Made by a program: the position numbers and the translations under genes. Below, in pieces: positions 27,948-39,602 of a stretch of 64,000 bases of DNA (positions are counted from its first letter, which is position 1; each line of letters opens with the position of its first letter). Under the pieces are notes generated by a model, which saw only the letters and a program-made list of their open reading frames with translations, had not been told where the DNA came from and ran no database searches. Source of the stretch: Burkholderiales bacterium (lineage in GTDB: Bacteria > Pseudomonadota > Gammaproteobacteria > Burkholderiales > Burkholderiaceae_E); the NCBI GenBank assembly GCA_003577305.1, contig QEVL01000003.1:1-64000 (forward strand), read 5' to 3'.

Positions 27948-30173
27948 TCAGGGAGCTTCCGGTTGGGCGACCGCTTCGATCGCCCGATCGAGCGCGCTGT
28001 CGGCGACTGCGAGCCGTGCATGGCCGGCCTCGAAGAGGTGCGCCAGTTCGCCGCGCGTGAACGAACGGCCGGCGTCGGGGTAACGCGTCAGCACGAACAG
28101 CTTGCGCGTCGGGCCGATCCAGGCGAGGCGGAAGACGCGCCGCACGCTGCCCTCGTCGAGTTCGATCAGGTCGCCTCGCTGCAGTGCGTCCACGCGCAAC
28201 TCGCCCTGTCCTGGCGGGCGGGCGTCACCCGTGCCGTCAGCCGCATCGCCCACGCCGCCGACCGGCGTCGCAGCAGGGGCCGTGGCTGGCTGCGTGCGCG
28301 TCAGCGGGTCGGCGTCGGTGTGCTGCATCGCCGGCGCCGGCTGCGTGGCGCCGGCAACCGCCGACTTCGCCTCGCGCACGGCCCGCGTATGCCACTGCAG
28401 CAGTTCGTTGAAGAAACGTTCGCGCTCTTCCGCCTGCATGCCGAGCGGTGCCAGTCCCTTCATCAGGCCGCCGATCAGTTTGGGCAACACCGCAGCCAGC
28501 CGCCCGATCTCCTCGGGTGACTTCGGCGCAACGCTCCAGATGAGGGTCTCCGCGGCGCGCAGGCCGTTCGCCCAGGCGACGTCCGGATCGGCCGCGTCGA
28601 TGCGCACCTGTGCAAGCGCACGCGACCACCACCGGTAGAGAAACTCCCGCACGAACACCGGCGTCACCGGATCGATGCGCAACGCGATCTCCGCGCTGGC
28701 CGCCTCCTGCGCCTGCGACAGTGCCTCCAGCCGCTCGGCCTGCCGGGTGATCTCCTCCAGCCGCGCCGCGCGGCGCCCGGCCTCCTCCTCCATCAGCAGC
28801 TCGAGACGCCGCACCGCTTCGTCGAAAATGGACAGGTCCGACTCGAAATGCTCGATGATCCAGTCGACGAGGCCGGCTACGCCCGCGACCATCGGCGACT
28901 GCGGGCCGACGTCGGCGTCCGGATCGGTCGCAGCCTCGGAAACGCGGTCGATCAGCCGGCGCATCGGGTGCTGCCTGCGAGCGAAGAAGCTGCGGTCGAT
29001 CAGCGCAGCCTTCATCGCCACCACCTGCAGCCGCAGCAACTGCTGCTTGACCGGGTCGGGGATCAGCCGGTCGGCATAGATGTAGTCGAAAACCAGCGAG
29101 ACGATCTCGATCGTCACCTGGTCGAGCGCCGATCCCTTGCGGCGCGCCTCGTCGAGCAGCCCCGCCATCGCCGCGCCGCCGGTGGCCGCCTGCGGCATCG
29201 ACTGCAACGCGTTCAACGCTTCGATCAGCGGCGGCTCGGCCGACGGAATCGGCAGATCGGCCATTGCGAAGGTCGACGGATCGATCAGCATTCGCGCCGC
29301 CGAGCGGCGCGCCGAAGGCTGGCCGGCGGCGATCTGCTGCATCAGCGACTCGAAGGCACCTTCCCGGCCGGCCGCCGGGTGGGCTGCGGCTTCGCCGGCG
29401 GGCACAGGCCCGGTGACCGGTGCGGCAGCCGGCAACCGCTCGTTCACCGCGTGCGGTCGCGACTCGGTCGATCCCACCACGCGCGGCTTGATCGTCGGCA
29501 GGATCCGGTTGCTGCGCAGCCGCTGGTTGACGCGCGAATACACGTTGTTCAGGCCGGCCGAAATGTGCGGCTCGAACGCCTGCAGCAGCGCGGCGCGCAC
29601 CTCGATCGCCGGAGCGAGCGCATCGATCGCCGCGCGCAACGCGTCGAAGACTTCTTCGGGCGAAGCCGGGTGGTCGTTCTCGTCGAACCACTCGCGATCG
29701 AGCAGCACGGCCAGCCTCGCGCGCATGCCGAGCACCTGGTCGGGGTCGAGCCGGTTGCGCGTACGCCGGGCCAGCCGCTCGAGCGCAATGCGCTCCTCTT
29801 CCATCGTCTCGTCGACCAGCGCCAGTTCGGCGTCGGCGGCCGGCTGCGCCTCGCCGCCGCGATTGAACATGCGACGCTCGAGCACTTCGACGAACGACCT
29901 GCGGAACCGCGTCTCGATGTCGCGACGATGCCGGCGCACCACAGAGACCGCCTCGAGCAGTACCTGCTGGTTTACGCGGCGCGATTCGCCCATCGCGCGC
30001 GCGACCATTTCGTCGCTCAGCTTGTCGAGCGCCTCGCTGACGACACGCTCGAGACCCGAGACCACGATCCCGCGGCAATCCTCGAGCAGCTCGAAGCGCC
30101 GGCGCGGATCGACGGCCGGCTCTGCCGCCGCGTCGACCGCATGATGGACCCTCTCGGATATCTCGCTGGACAT
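27948..30173 (-). CDS. DUF1631 domain-containing protein
   Basis: This large (741-residue) cytoplasmic protein of the DUF1631 family is frequent in beta- and gamma-proteobacteria and has no established function. The sequence is helix-rich: residues near 10-150 and 330-560 are charged amphipathic helices (for example ERLARRTRNRLDPDQV), with a low-complexity Pro/Ala/Thr linker near 640-670. A C-terminal small beta-domain follows (DALQRGDLIELDEGSVRRVFRLAWIG), resembling PilZ-like or SH3-like modules. I see no signal peptide or membrane segment. ATG 30173 is preceded by GGGGCCGGAAC. Its own neighbours (barstar, malic enzyme) do not suggest a pathway. Confidence 0.82.
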   Translation of the reverse strand: MSSEISERVHHAVDAAAEPAVDPRRRFELLEDCRGIVVSGLERVVSEALDKLSDEMVARAMGESRRVNQQVLLEAVSVVRRHRRDIETRFRRSFVEVLERRMFNRGGEAQPAADAELALVDETMEEERIALERLARRTRNRLDPDQVLGMRARLAVLLDREWFDENDHPASPEEVFDALRAAIDALAPAIEVRAALLQAFEPHISAGLNNVYSRVNQRLRSNRILPTIKPRVVGSTESRPHAVNERLPAAAPVTGPVPAGEAAAHPAAGREGAFESLMQQIAAGQPSARRSAARMLIDPSTFAMADLPIPSAEPPLIEALNALQSMPQAATGGAAMAGLLDEARRKGSALDQVTIEIVSLVFDYIYADRLIPDPVKQQLLRLQVVAMKAALIDRSFFARRQHPMRRLIDRVSEAATDPDADVGPQSPMVAGVAGLVDWIIEHFESDLSIFDEAVRRLELLMEEEAGRRAARLEEITRQAERLEALSQAQEAASAEIALRIDPVTPVFVREFLYRWWSRALAQVRIDAADPDVAWANGLRAAETLIWSVAPKSPEEIGRLAAVLPKLIGGLMKGLAPLGMQAEERERFFNELLQWHTRAVREAKSAVAGATQPAPAMQHTDADPLTRTQPATAPAATPVGGVGDAADGTGDARPPGQGELRVDALQRGDLIELDEGSVRRVFRLAWIGPTRKLFVLTRYPDAGRSFTRGELAHLFEAGHARLAVADSALDRAIEAVAQPEAP

Positions 30174-30373
30174 GTTCCGGCCCCGCCCGAATCGTCGTCG
30201 GCGCCGTCGATGGCGGCCCCTCGCATTCGATGCTATTCGGGGCGGCCGACGGGGGTCAATGCGCGGCTGCGCGAGCGGGCCTCGCGAACCCCGCAAGGCG
30301 GGTGCGGGCCGACGAGCGGCGCATCGCCGCACACCGGCGGCAGCCCCACCGTTGCGCGCCCGCGGCGCCCGGA

Positions 30374-32662
<2,289 letters not shown>

Positions 32663-32762
32663 CGTGGAACTGCGCCTCGCTGCGCATGGGAGGCACGGAT
32701 TATCCGTCCGCGCGGCAACGATGACAAACGCGGCGGCGGCGCGTGCAAAGGCGCGGGCCGGC

Positions 32763-35700
32763 TCAGGTACCCGGTTCGGCGAGCGCCCGTTCGAGCACGC
32801 GCGCCACGTGCTCGGCGCGCCGGTTCGCACCATCGGCGATCTGGTGCCTGCAGCTCGTGCCGTCGGCCACGACGATGTCATCCGGACCGGCCGCGCGCAC
32901 CGCCGGCAACAGGGCCGCCTCGCCCATCTTCATCGACACGTAGTGGTGTTCGGCCTCGTAGCCGAACGCGCCCGCCATCCCGCAGCAGCTCGATTCGATC
33001 AGCTCCACCTTCAGCGACGGAATCAGCCCGAGAACGGTGCGCACCGGCGCGATCGCGTCGAACGCCTTCTGGTGGCAGTGGCCGTGCAGCAGCGCGCGCG
33101 ACCCGGACAACGCCCGCAGCCTGAGCTTCAGGCGGCCGGACTCGTGCTCGCGGGCGAGGAATTCCTCGAACAGCATTGCGCACGAGGCCAGTGCGCCGGC
33201 CGCCTCGCCGAGGCCCAGCACCAGGAATTCGTCGCGCATCGTGAGCAGGCAGGAAGGTTCGAGCCCGATGACCGGCACGCCCCGTTGCACCCACGGGGCG
33301 AGTCCGGCGAGCGTGCGCCGCGCCTCGGCGCGTGCCTCGTCGACCAGCCCCGTGGCCAGGAACGTCCTGCCGCAACATAGCGGCCGGCGCGGGTTCGCAT
33401 CGTCGTCGGCCGCGCGCGCGACGTGCACGCGGTAGCCTGCGGCCTGCAGCACGCGGCGCGCGGCGCGCAGGTTCTCCGGCTCGAAGTAGTTGTCGAAAGT
33501 GTCGGCCCACAATACCACGTCGAGCCCGTCGCCTGCCGGCGCGGACGCGGCGCCCTCTCGCGACTGGCCCCGATCGCGGGTGAACACGTCGCTGCGCCAG
33601 GCCGGCAACCGGCGCCGCGCCGACAGGCCGAGCAGCCGCTCGCCGAGCCAGGCCGCGCCGGGCACACGCTCGCGCAGGTTCGCCAGCCACGGCAGCCGCG
33701 AGAGCCAGGGGGCGTAACGCGGCAGGTATGCGACCAGGCGTTCGCGCAACCGCAGCCGATGGCGCTTGCGATAGTGGTACAGGAACTCGGTCTTCATCCG
33801 CGCCATGTCCACGCCGGTCGGGCACTCGCGCTTGCATCCCTTGCAGCCCACGCACAACGACATCGTGTCGTACATCTGCTGCGAGACCAGCGCGTCTTCG
33901 CCCAGCTGGCCGGAGAGCGCGAGCCGCAGCGTGTTGGCGCGTCCGCGCGTGAGGTCGCGCTCGTCGCGGGTCGCGCGGTAGCTCGGGCACATCGTGCCGG
34001 CGTCGAACTTGCGGCAGTGGCCGTTGTTGTTGCACATCTCCACGGCCTTGGCGAAGCCGCGTGCGGGATCGCCGCCGGTTCCCGGCGCGCTGGTGCGCTC
34101 GGTGAGCGGGTCGTTCTGCACGTCCCAGGCGGACCAGTCGAGCGCGGTCGCGAGCTGCTGCGGCGCATAGCCCGGGCGGAAGCGGAACAGCGACGCGTCG
34201 TCCATGCGCGGCGGCCGGACGATCTTCCCCGGGTTCATCAGTCCGAGCGGATCGAATGCCTCCTTGATTTCCTCGAAGGCGCGCGTGAGCCTCGGCCCGA
34301 ACTGCCAGGCGACCCATTCGCTGCGCACCAGTCCGTCGCCGTGCTCGCCCGAGTAGGCGCCCTTGAACTGGCGCACCATCGCCGAAGCCTCTTCTGCGAT
34401 CGCACGCATCTTCGCGGCGCCGCCGTCGGGGCCGTGCCGGCGCATGTCGAGGATCGGGCGCACGTGCAGCGTGCCGACCGAGGCATGCGCATACCAGGTG
34501 CCGCGGGTGCCGTGGCGCGCGAACACCTCGGTGAGCCTGCCGGTGTACTCGGCCAGATGCTCCAGAGGCACCGCGCAGTCCTCGATGAAGCTGACCGGCT
34601 TGCCGTCGCCGCGCAGCGACATCATGATGTTCAGGCCCGCCTTGCGCACCTCCCAGAGCGCCTTCTGCCGCGCCTTGTCGACCAGCTCCACCACCGAGCC
34701 CGCCAGACCCAGGTCGCCCATCAGTTCTCCGAGCCGCGCCAGCCGCTGCACCAGTGCCGCAGCGTCTTCGCCGCTGAATTCGACCAGCAGGATCGCCTCC
34801 GGTCCGTGCCCGTCACGCTCGACCAGCGCCGACTCGATCGTCGGCCGGAAGACCGGGTTGGCGCGCGACAGTTCGATCATCGTCCGGTCGACCAGCTCCA
34901 CCGCCGACGGCCCGAGCTTCACGATGTGCTGCGCGCTGTCCATCGCCGCGTGGAAGCTCGGGAAATTCACGACCCCGAGCACCTTGGCCGGCGGCAGCCG
35001 GGACAGCTTCAGGACCAGGCGACGGAAGTACGCGAGCGTGCCTTCCGAGCCCACCAGCAGGTGCGCGAGGTTGACCGAGCCGTCGGCGGTATAGGGACGC
35101 ACGGATTGCGGGTGGAACACGTCGAGGTTGTAGCCGCCCACCCGACGCAGCACCTTCGGCCACTGGCGTTCGATCTCCTCGCGTTCGCGCGCGCCGATCG
35201 CGAACAGCCGCGAGGCCAGTTCGCCGCTGCGCCCCGATGCCATCGGCCGCTTGTCGCCGGCGCCGAACGGCCCGAAATGCTCGGCGGTGCCGTCCGAGAG
35301 GATCGCGTCGATCCCGAGCACGTTGTGCACCATGTTGCCGTAGGCGATCGAGCGCGAGCCGCACGAGTTGTTGCCCGCCATGCCACCCAGCGTTGCCTGC
35401 GCGCCCGTCGAGACATCGACCGGAAACCACAGGCCGTGGGGTTCGAGCCAGGCGTTGAGCGCATCGAGCGTGATCCCCGGCTGCACCTCGACCGTCAGCG
35501 CCCGCGGATCGAACGCGATCACCTTGTTCAGGTGCCGGCTGTTGTCGATCACCAGCGCTTCGCCCACGGTCTGGCCGCACTGGCTGGTGCCGCCGCCGCG
35601 GGGCAGGATCGGAGTGCGCGACTCGCGTGCCAGCTCGATCGTGGCGATCGCGTCCGCCTCGTCGGCCGGCACCACGACGCCGACCGGATCGACCTGGTAG

Positions 35701-35840
35701 ATCGACGCGTCGGTCGCGTAGCGCCCGCGCGAAAAAGCATCGAAGAGCACTTCTCCGCGCAGCACGCGGCGAAGCCGCAGCGCCAGGCGGGCGCGCTCGG
35801 CGCGTGCCGGTCCGGTGCTGGCCCGCATGCCGGGGCTCAT
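32763..35840 (-). CDS. FAD-linked oxidase with C-terminal Fe-S (GlcF-like) domains; YdiJ-type dehydrogenase
   Basis: The 1025-residue fusion has a PCMH-type FAD domain (PRGGGTSQCGQTVGEALVID near 75, GGMAGNNSCGSRSIAYGN near 150), an FAD-oxidase C-terminal domain (to about 530), and then iron-sulfur binding: CNNNGHCRKFDAGTMCPS near 605 and CVGCKGCKRECP near 660. The two CCG-type domains follow, with CCGRTF, GHCHQKA and ESSCCGMAGAFG. This layout is that of YdiJ/D-2-hydroxyacid dehydrogenases, which oxidise D-lactate, D-2-hydroxyglutarate or similar acids and pass electrons to the respiratory chain. It lies 27 bp downstream of the GntR-type gene and is likely controlled by it. The substrate is not readable from the sequence. 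Confidence 0.9.
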   Translation of the reverse strand: MSPGMRASTGPARAERARLALRLRRVLRGEVLFDAFSRGRYATDASIYQVDPVGVVVPADEADAIATIELARESRTPILPRGGGTSQCGQTVGEALVIDNSRHLNKVIAFDPRALTVEVQPGITLDALNAWLEPHGLWFPVDVSTGAQATLGGMAGNNSCGSRSIAYGNMVHNVLGIDAILSDGTAEHFGPFGAGDKRPMASGRSGELASRLFAIGAREREEIERQWPKVLRRVGGYNLDVFHPQSVRPYTADGSVNLAHLLVGSEGTLAYFRRLVLKLSRLPPAKVLGVVNFPSFHAAMDSAQHIVKLGPSAVELVDRTMIELSRANPVFRPTIESALVERDGHGPEAILLVEFSGEDAAALVQRLARLGELMGDLGLAGSVVELVDKARQKALWEVRKAGLNIMMSLRGDGKPVSFIEDCAVPLEHLAEYTGRLTEVFARHGTRGTWYAHASVGTLHVRPILDMRRHGPDGGAAKMRAIAEEASAMVRQFKGAYSGEHGDGLVRSEWVAWQFGPRLTRAFEEIKEAFDPLGLMNPGKIVRPPRMDDASLFRFRPGYAPQQLATALDWSAWDVQNDPLTERTSAPGTGGDPARGFAKAVEMCNNNGHCRKFDAGTMCPSYRATRDERDLTRGRANTLRLALSGQLGEDALVSQQMYDTMSLCVGCKGCKRECPTGVDMARMKTEFLYHYRKRHRLRLRERLVAYLPRYAPWLSRLPWLANLRERVPGAAWLGERLLGLSARRRLPAWRSDVFTRDRGQSREGAASAPAGDGLDVVLWADTFDNYFEPENLRAARRVLQAAGYRVHVARAADDDANPRRPLCCGRTFLATGLVDEARAEARRTLAGLAPWVQRGVPVIGLEPSCLLTMRDEFLVLGLGEAAGALASCAMLFEEFLAREHESGRLKLRLRALSGSRALLHGHCHQKAFDAIAPVRTVLGLIPSLKVELIESSCCGMAGAFGYEAEHHYVSMKMGEAALLPAVRAAGPDDIVVADGTSCRHQIADGANRRAEHVARVLERALAEPGT

Positions 35841-35867
35841 GTCGCTGATCGCGCCGTGACGCCGGTC

Positions 35868-36560
35868 TCAGCCGGGCGGGTGCGAATCGGCTGCCGGCCA
35901 GTGTTCGAGCACCGCGTCGCGCTTGTGGCGCAGGTGCTCCTCGAGCAACACCCGAAGCGCGGCGCCGTCGCCCGCGGCCAGCGCGTCGAGCATGCACTGG
36001 TGCTCGCGCACCGCGGCATCCCATTTGTCGCGGTTGAAGTTCGAGCGAAACCGCAGGTTCTGGATGCGCGAGTTGACGGAGTCATAGGTTTCGGTGAGCA
36101 CCGCGTTGCGTGCGCATCGGTTGATCGCCCTGTGAATGCGGCGGTTCAACGCGTAGTAGGCCGGGAGATCGCGACGCGCGTGCGCCGCCAGCATTTCGAA
36201 GTGCAGCGCACGGATCTCGTCGACCTCGTCTTCCGTGCGCCGCGCGGCCGCGAGCTCCCCCGAGAGCCCCTCGAGTGCGCCCATCAGCTCGAACAACTGC
36301 TCGACGTCGGCACGCGAGAGCGCGATCACGCTCGCGCCGCGGTTCGGACTGAGCTCGACGAGCCGCTCGGCTGCCAGCACCTTAAGCGCCTCGCGCAACG
36401 GCGTGCGCGAAACCCCGATCTGCTCGCACAGCACCCGCTCGTTGAGCCGTGCACCCGGGGCCAGCCCGCCCTCGGTGATCAGCTGGCGCAGTCGCTCGGC
36501 CACCTCCTCGTGCAGCGGCCGACGGTCGCCTGATAGTGTCGCTTCGGCCAGGTTTTGCAT
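35868..36560 (-). CDS. GntR family regulator, FCD (FadR) subgroup
   Basis: The 230-residue protein has an N-terminal winged HTH (PLHEEVAERLRQLITEGG through LCEQIGVSRTPLREALKVLAAERLVEL, about 15-75) and a C-terminal all-helical FCD ligand domain. The metal-site residues lie in the ALNRRIHRAIN and VREHQCMLDAL segments. Start ATG 36560 lies inside an operator-like palindrome (36553-36566) that recurs upstream of the divergent aminotransferase gene. This suggests it represses itself and the adjacent uptake/aminotransferase genes. Ligands of this group are often small hydroxy- or dicarboxylic acids; the downstream FAD/Fe-S dehydrogenase and divergent TRAP transporter agree with that. Confidence 0.92.
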   Translation of the reverse strand: MQNLAEATLSGDRRPLHEEVAERLRQLITEGGLAPGARLNERVLCEQIGVSRTPLREALKVLAAERLVELSPNRGASVIALSRADVEQLFELMGALEGLSGELAAARRTEDEVDEIRALHFEMLAAHARRDLPAYYALNRRIHRAINRCARNAVLTETYDSVNSRIQNLRFRSNFNRDKWDAAVREHQCMLDALAAGDGAALRVLLEEHLRHKRDAVLEHWPAADSHPPG

Positions 36561-36566
36561 ACAAAA
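36553..36566. promoter_or_regulatory. GntR-type operator site 1
   Basis: TTTTGCATACAAAA has outer arms TTTTG/CAAAA and an A/T-rich centre, as FCD-type GntR operators do. The reverse complement of its CAT is the proposed start codon of the GntR gene, so bound repressor would cover its own translation start. The same 13 bases recur at 36618. Confidence 0.7.
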
Positions 36567-36617
36567 TCAGCAACTATCGTCGGCCGCTCAGGTCAAACCC
36601 CGCTTGCCAGCCCGGAA

Positions 36618-36631
36618 TTTTGCATACAAAC
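36618..36631. promoter_or_regulatory. GntR-type operator site 2
   Basis: TTTTGCATACAAA is repeated exactly (36618-36630), 65 bp from site 1 and 52 bp before the aminotransferase start. Two identical copies of an uncommon A/T-rich 13-mer in a G+C-rich genome, both between divergent genes, strongly suggest a regulator-binding pair. Confidence 0.7.
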
Positions 36632-36682
36632 TCCGGCGAGGCAAGCAATTCCGGGGGCAATGCCCTCGTTCCGGAACCTCCG

Positions 36683-37912
36683 ATGAAACTCTCCCACGGT
36701 CTTTCGCTGAACGGTCATCCGTCGGGCCGGCACTTCCTGCAGATTCCCGGGCCGACCAACGTCCCCGACCGGATCCTGCGGGCGATGGATTATCCGACGA
36801 TCGACCATCGGGGCCCGGAATTCCAGCAGTTGGGCAAGTCGGTGCTGGCCGGCATCCGCCGCATCTTCCAGACCGAAGGCCCCGTGATCATCTTTCCGGC
36901 CTCGGGCACCGGTGCCTGGGAGGCGGCGCTGGTGAACACGCTGTCGCCCGGCGACGCGGTGCTGATGTGCGAGACCGGCCACTTCGCGACGCTGTGGAAG
37001 CGGATGGCCGAGCGCCTCGGGCTCGTGGTGGAGTTCATTCCCGGCGACTGGCGCCACGGCGTCGACGCCGCCGCGATCGAGGCGCGGCTCGCTGCCGATC
37101 GCGACCGTCGCTTCCGGGCGGTATGCGTGGTGCACAACGAGACGTCCACCGGTGTGACGAGCCGCATCGACGAGGTGCGCCACGCGATCGACCGTGCCGG
37201 GCATCCGGCACTGCTGATGGTCGACACGATCTCTTCGCTAGGCTCGATCGACTATCGCCACGACGCATGGGGCGTCGACGTCACCGTGGCGGGTTCGCAG
37301 AAGGGGCTGATGCTGCCCCCCGGCATCTCGTTCAACGCCATCAGCGCGAAGGCGCTCGGGGCCACGAAACAGGCACGCTTGCCGCGCTCGTACTGGGACT
37401 GGAACGAGATGCTCGCGGCCAACGCCAACGGCTTCTTCCCGTCCACGCCGGCGACCAACCTGCTCTACGGGTTGCACGAGGCGATCGCGATGCTGCTCGA
37501 AGAGGGACTGCCCAACGTGTTCTCGCGGCACCAGCGCCACGCCGAGGCGACGCGCACCGCAGTGCGCGGCTGGGGGCTCGAGATCCTCTGCCGGGATCCC
37601 GACGGTCACAGTCCTGCACTCACCGCGGTCGTGATGCCCGACGGGCACAGTGCCGACGCGCTGCGCAGGATCGCACTCGAGAACTTCAACCTGTCGCTCG
37701 GCCAGGGGCTGGGCAAGCTCGCCGACCGGGTGTTTCGCATCGGCCACCTCGGCGACTTCAACGACCTGACGCTGCTCGGCACCCTCGGCGGCGTCGAGAT
37801 GGCGCTCTGCCTGGCCGATGTCCCGCATCGCCGGGGCGGGGTGCAGGCAGCGATGGACAGCCTGGCCGCGTCGGCCCCGAAGGCCCCGCGCGTCGAATGC
37901 CGGTCCGCCTGA
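36683..37912 (+). CDS. sgaA: Serine-glyoxylate-type aminotransferase (class V)
   Basis: The 409-residue PLP enzyme resembles serine-glyoxylate aminotransferase. The N-terminal IPGPTNVPDRILRAM is near 21-35, PASGTGAWEAALVNTL near 73-88 contacts PLP, VHNETSTGV is near 150, and the PLP-lysine segment GSQKGLMLPPG is near 196-206. The C-terminal FRIGHLGDFNDLTLLGTLGG is also conserved. It would convert serine and glyoxylate to hydroxypyruvate and glycine. It is the first gene of a TRAP-transporter operon and divergent from the GntR gene. A role in using an imported amino or hydroxy acid is plausible; the exact amino donor is uncertain. Confidence 0.85.
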   Translation: MKLSHGLSLNGHPSGRHFLQIPGPTNVPDRILRAMDYPTIDHRGPEFQQLGKSVLAGIRRIFQTEGPVIIFPASGTGAWEAALVNTLSPGDAVLMCETGHFATLWKRMAERLGLVVEFIPGDWRHGVDAAAIEARLAADRDRRFRAVCVVHNETSTGVTSRIDEVRHAIDRAGHPALLMVDTISSLGSIDYRHDAWGVDVTVAGSQKGLMLPPGISFNAISAKALGATKQARLPRSYWDWNEMLAANANGFFPSTPATNLLYGLHEAIAMLLEEGLPNVFSRHQRHAEATRTAVRGWGLEILCRDPDGHSPALTAVVMPDGHSADALRRIALENFNLSLGQGLGKLADRVFRIGHLGDFNDLTLLGTLGGVEMALCLADVPHRRGGVQAAMDSLAASAPKAPRVECRSA

Positions 37913-37950
37913 GACGCGGCCAGGGACGACCCGAAGAGGAGGAGGAGACC

Positions 37951-39003
37951 ATGAAATACCCCACGAAGACACCGGCCGCCCCCGACGGCGATCCGGCGAC
38001 CACGTCACGCCGGTTTGCGCTGCGCGGCGCCCTGGGCGCGGCGCTCGGGCTGGCGGTCGCGCTGGGCGCGTTCGCATCGGGCGCCGGCGCGCAGGAAATC
38101 GAGCTCAAGCTCGGCCACGTCGGCGAGCCGGGATCGCTGTTCCAGATGAGCTCCGACGAGTTCGCGCGGCGCGCCAACGCAAGGCTCGCCGGCAAGGTGA
38201 AGGTCGTGGTGTTCGGTTCGAGCCAGCTCGGTGGCGACAAGGAGATGCTGCAAAAGCTCAAGCTCGGCACGATCGACCTGGCGGTACCGTCGACGGTGAT
38301 GAGCAGCGAGGTCGACTCCTTCGGCATCTTCGAGATGCCCTATCTCGTGAAAGACCGCAGGCACATGGGGCTGATCGAGAAGGATATCGTCTGGCCGAAG
38401 CTCGCTCCCGCGGCCGAGGCCAAGGGCCTGAAGATCGTCGCCGTCTGGGAGAACGGCTATCGCCACATAACGAACAACCGCAGGCCGATCCACAAGCCCG
38501 AGGATCTCGCCGGCATCAAGCTGCGCGTGCCCGAAGGCAAGTGGCGCGTCGCGATGTTCAAGACCTACGGCGCGAACCCGAGCCCGATGAAGTTCTCCGA
38601 GCTCTTCACTGCGCTGCAGACCGGCGTGATGGACGGACAGGAGAACCCGTTCACGCAGATCTACAGCGCCAAGCTGCACGAGGTGCAGAAATACCTGTCG
38701 CTGTCCGGCCACGTCTACACGCCGGCCTACCTGACGGCGGGCGCGCGCAAGTGGGCGACGCTGCCGGCCGACGTGCGCGCCACGCTCGAGCAGGTCGCGA
38801 AGGAGACGCAGGCCTACGTCTACGAGACCGCGCAGAAGCAGGAGACCGAGCTGCTGGAGAAGATCAGGGCAAGCGGCATCCAGGTCAACGAGGTCGACAA
38901 GAATGCGTTCATTGCGGCCAGCAGGCCGACCTACGAGGAGTTCGGCAAGGCGGTCGCCGGCGCCAAGGAGCTGATCGACCGCGCGATCGAGCTCGGCAAG
39001 TGA
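37951..39003 (+). CDS. dctP: TRAP transporter substrate-binding protein (DctP family)
   Basis: The 350-residue periplasmic binding protein has a leader whose SRRFALRG segment near residue 19 resembles a Tat motif, with a hydrophobic stretch and an Ala-x-Ala-type end at GAGAQE near 48. The mature part has LKLGHVGEPGSLFQMSSDEFA, the NGYRHITNNRRPI segment near 168, KLRVPEGKWRVAMFKTYGANPSPM near 190-213 with the substrate-binding Arg, and GVMDGQENPFTQI near 228. It supplies a carboxylate-type ligand to the DctQM pump encoded next. GGAGGAGGAG lies immediately upstream of ATG 37951. Confidence 0.93.
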   Translation: MKYPTKTPAAPDGDPATTSRRFALRGALGAALGLAVALGAFASGAGAQEIELKLGHVGEPGSLFQMSSDEFARRANARLAGKVKVVVFGSSQLGGDKEMLQKLKLGTIDLAVPSTVMSSEVDSFGIFEMPYLVKDRRHMGLIEKDIVWPKLAPAAEAKGLKIVAVWENGYRHITNNRRPIHKPEDLAGIKLRVPEGKWRVAMFKTYGANPSPMKFSELFTALQTGVMDGQENPFTQIYSAKLHEVQKYLSLSGHVYTPAYLTAGARKWATLPADVRATLEQVAKETQAYVYETAQKQETELLEKIRASGIQVNEVDKNAFIAASRPTYEEFGKAVAGAKELIDRAIELGK

Positions 39004-39028
39004 CGCCAGAGCTGCGGGAGACGATCCG

Positions 39029-39550
39029 ATGGCGAGGCTGCGCAGGCTCTACGAAAAAGTCCTCGAATGGATCGTCATCGGGCTGATGACGGTGCTGGCA
39101 GTCGAAGTGACGGTCGGCGTCGTCTTCCGCACGATCGGCCACTCGCTGGTCTGGTACGACGAGGTCGCCTCGATCCTGCTCGCCTGGCTCACTTTCTACG
39201 GCTCGGCCTACGCCGCGGCGAAGCGCGGCCACATCAGCTGTCCCGAACTGGTCGCGATGATGCCGCCGGGGCCGCGCGTGGCGGTCACGATCGTCGTGGA
39301 AGCGCTGGTGATCGGGTTCTTCGCGCTGCTCGGCGTGGTCGGCTGGCAAGTGCTCGAAGTGCTCGCCACCGACACGCTGGTGAGCCTGCCGGAGGTGCCG
39401 GTCTCCTACGTGCAGTCGGTGATTCCGGTCTCGGCGGCGCTGATCATCGTCGCCGAGTTGCTGACCCTGCCCGAGGCGCTGGCGTGGGCTCGCGCCGAGC
39501 GAGCGCAGGGCGCCACCGCGGAGGGCGCGGCGCGGGAAGCCTCTCACTGA
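39029..39550 (+). CDS. dctQ: TRAP transporter small membrane subunit (DctQ family)
   Basis: The 173-residue protein has four hydrophobic segments, at about 12-32, 45-62, 85-108 and 128-148. The family pattern VWYDEVASILLAWLTFYGSAYAAAKRGHI lies near 41-69. It couples the binding protein to the DctM permease. It is 25 bp downstream of dctP. The C-terminal 20 residues are a charged Ala/Glu-rich tail. Confidence 0.92.
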   Translation: MARLRRLYEKVLEWIVIGLMTVLAVEVTVGVVFRTIGHSLVWYDEVASILLAWLTFYGSAYAAAKRGHISCPELVAMMPPGPRVAVTIVVEALVIGFFALLGVVGWQVLEVLATDTLVSLPEVPVSYVQSVIPVSAALIIVAELLTLPEALAWARAERAQGATAEGAAREASH

Positions 39551-39602
39551 GCGCCCGCGCCGGCCTCACCGGAACCCGACGACATCCCGAGGAGTCACGA
39601 AC

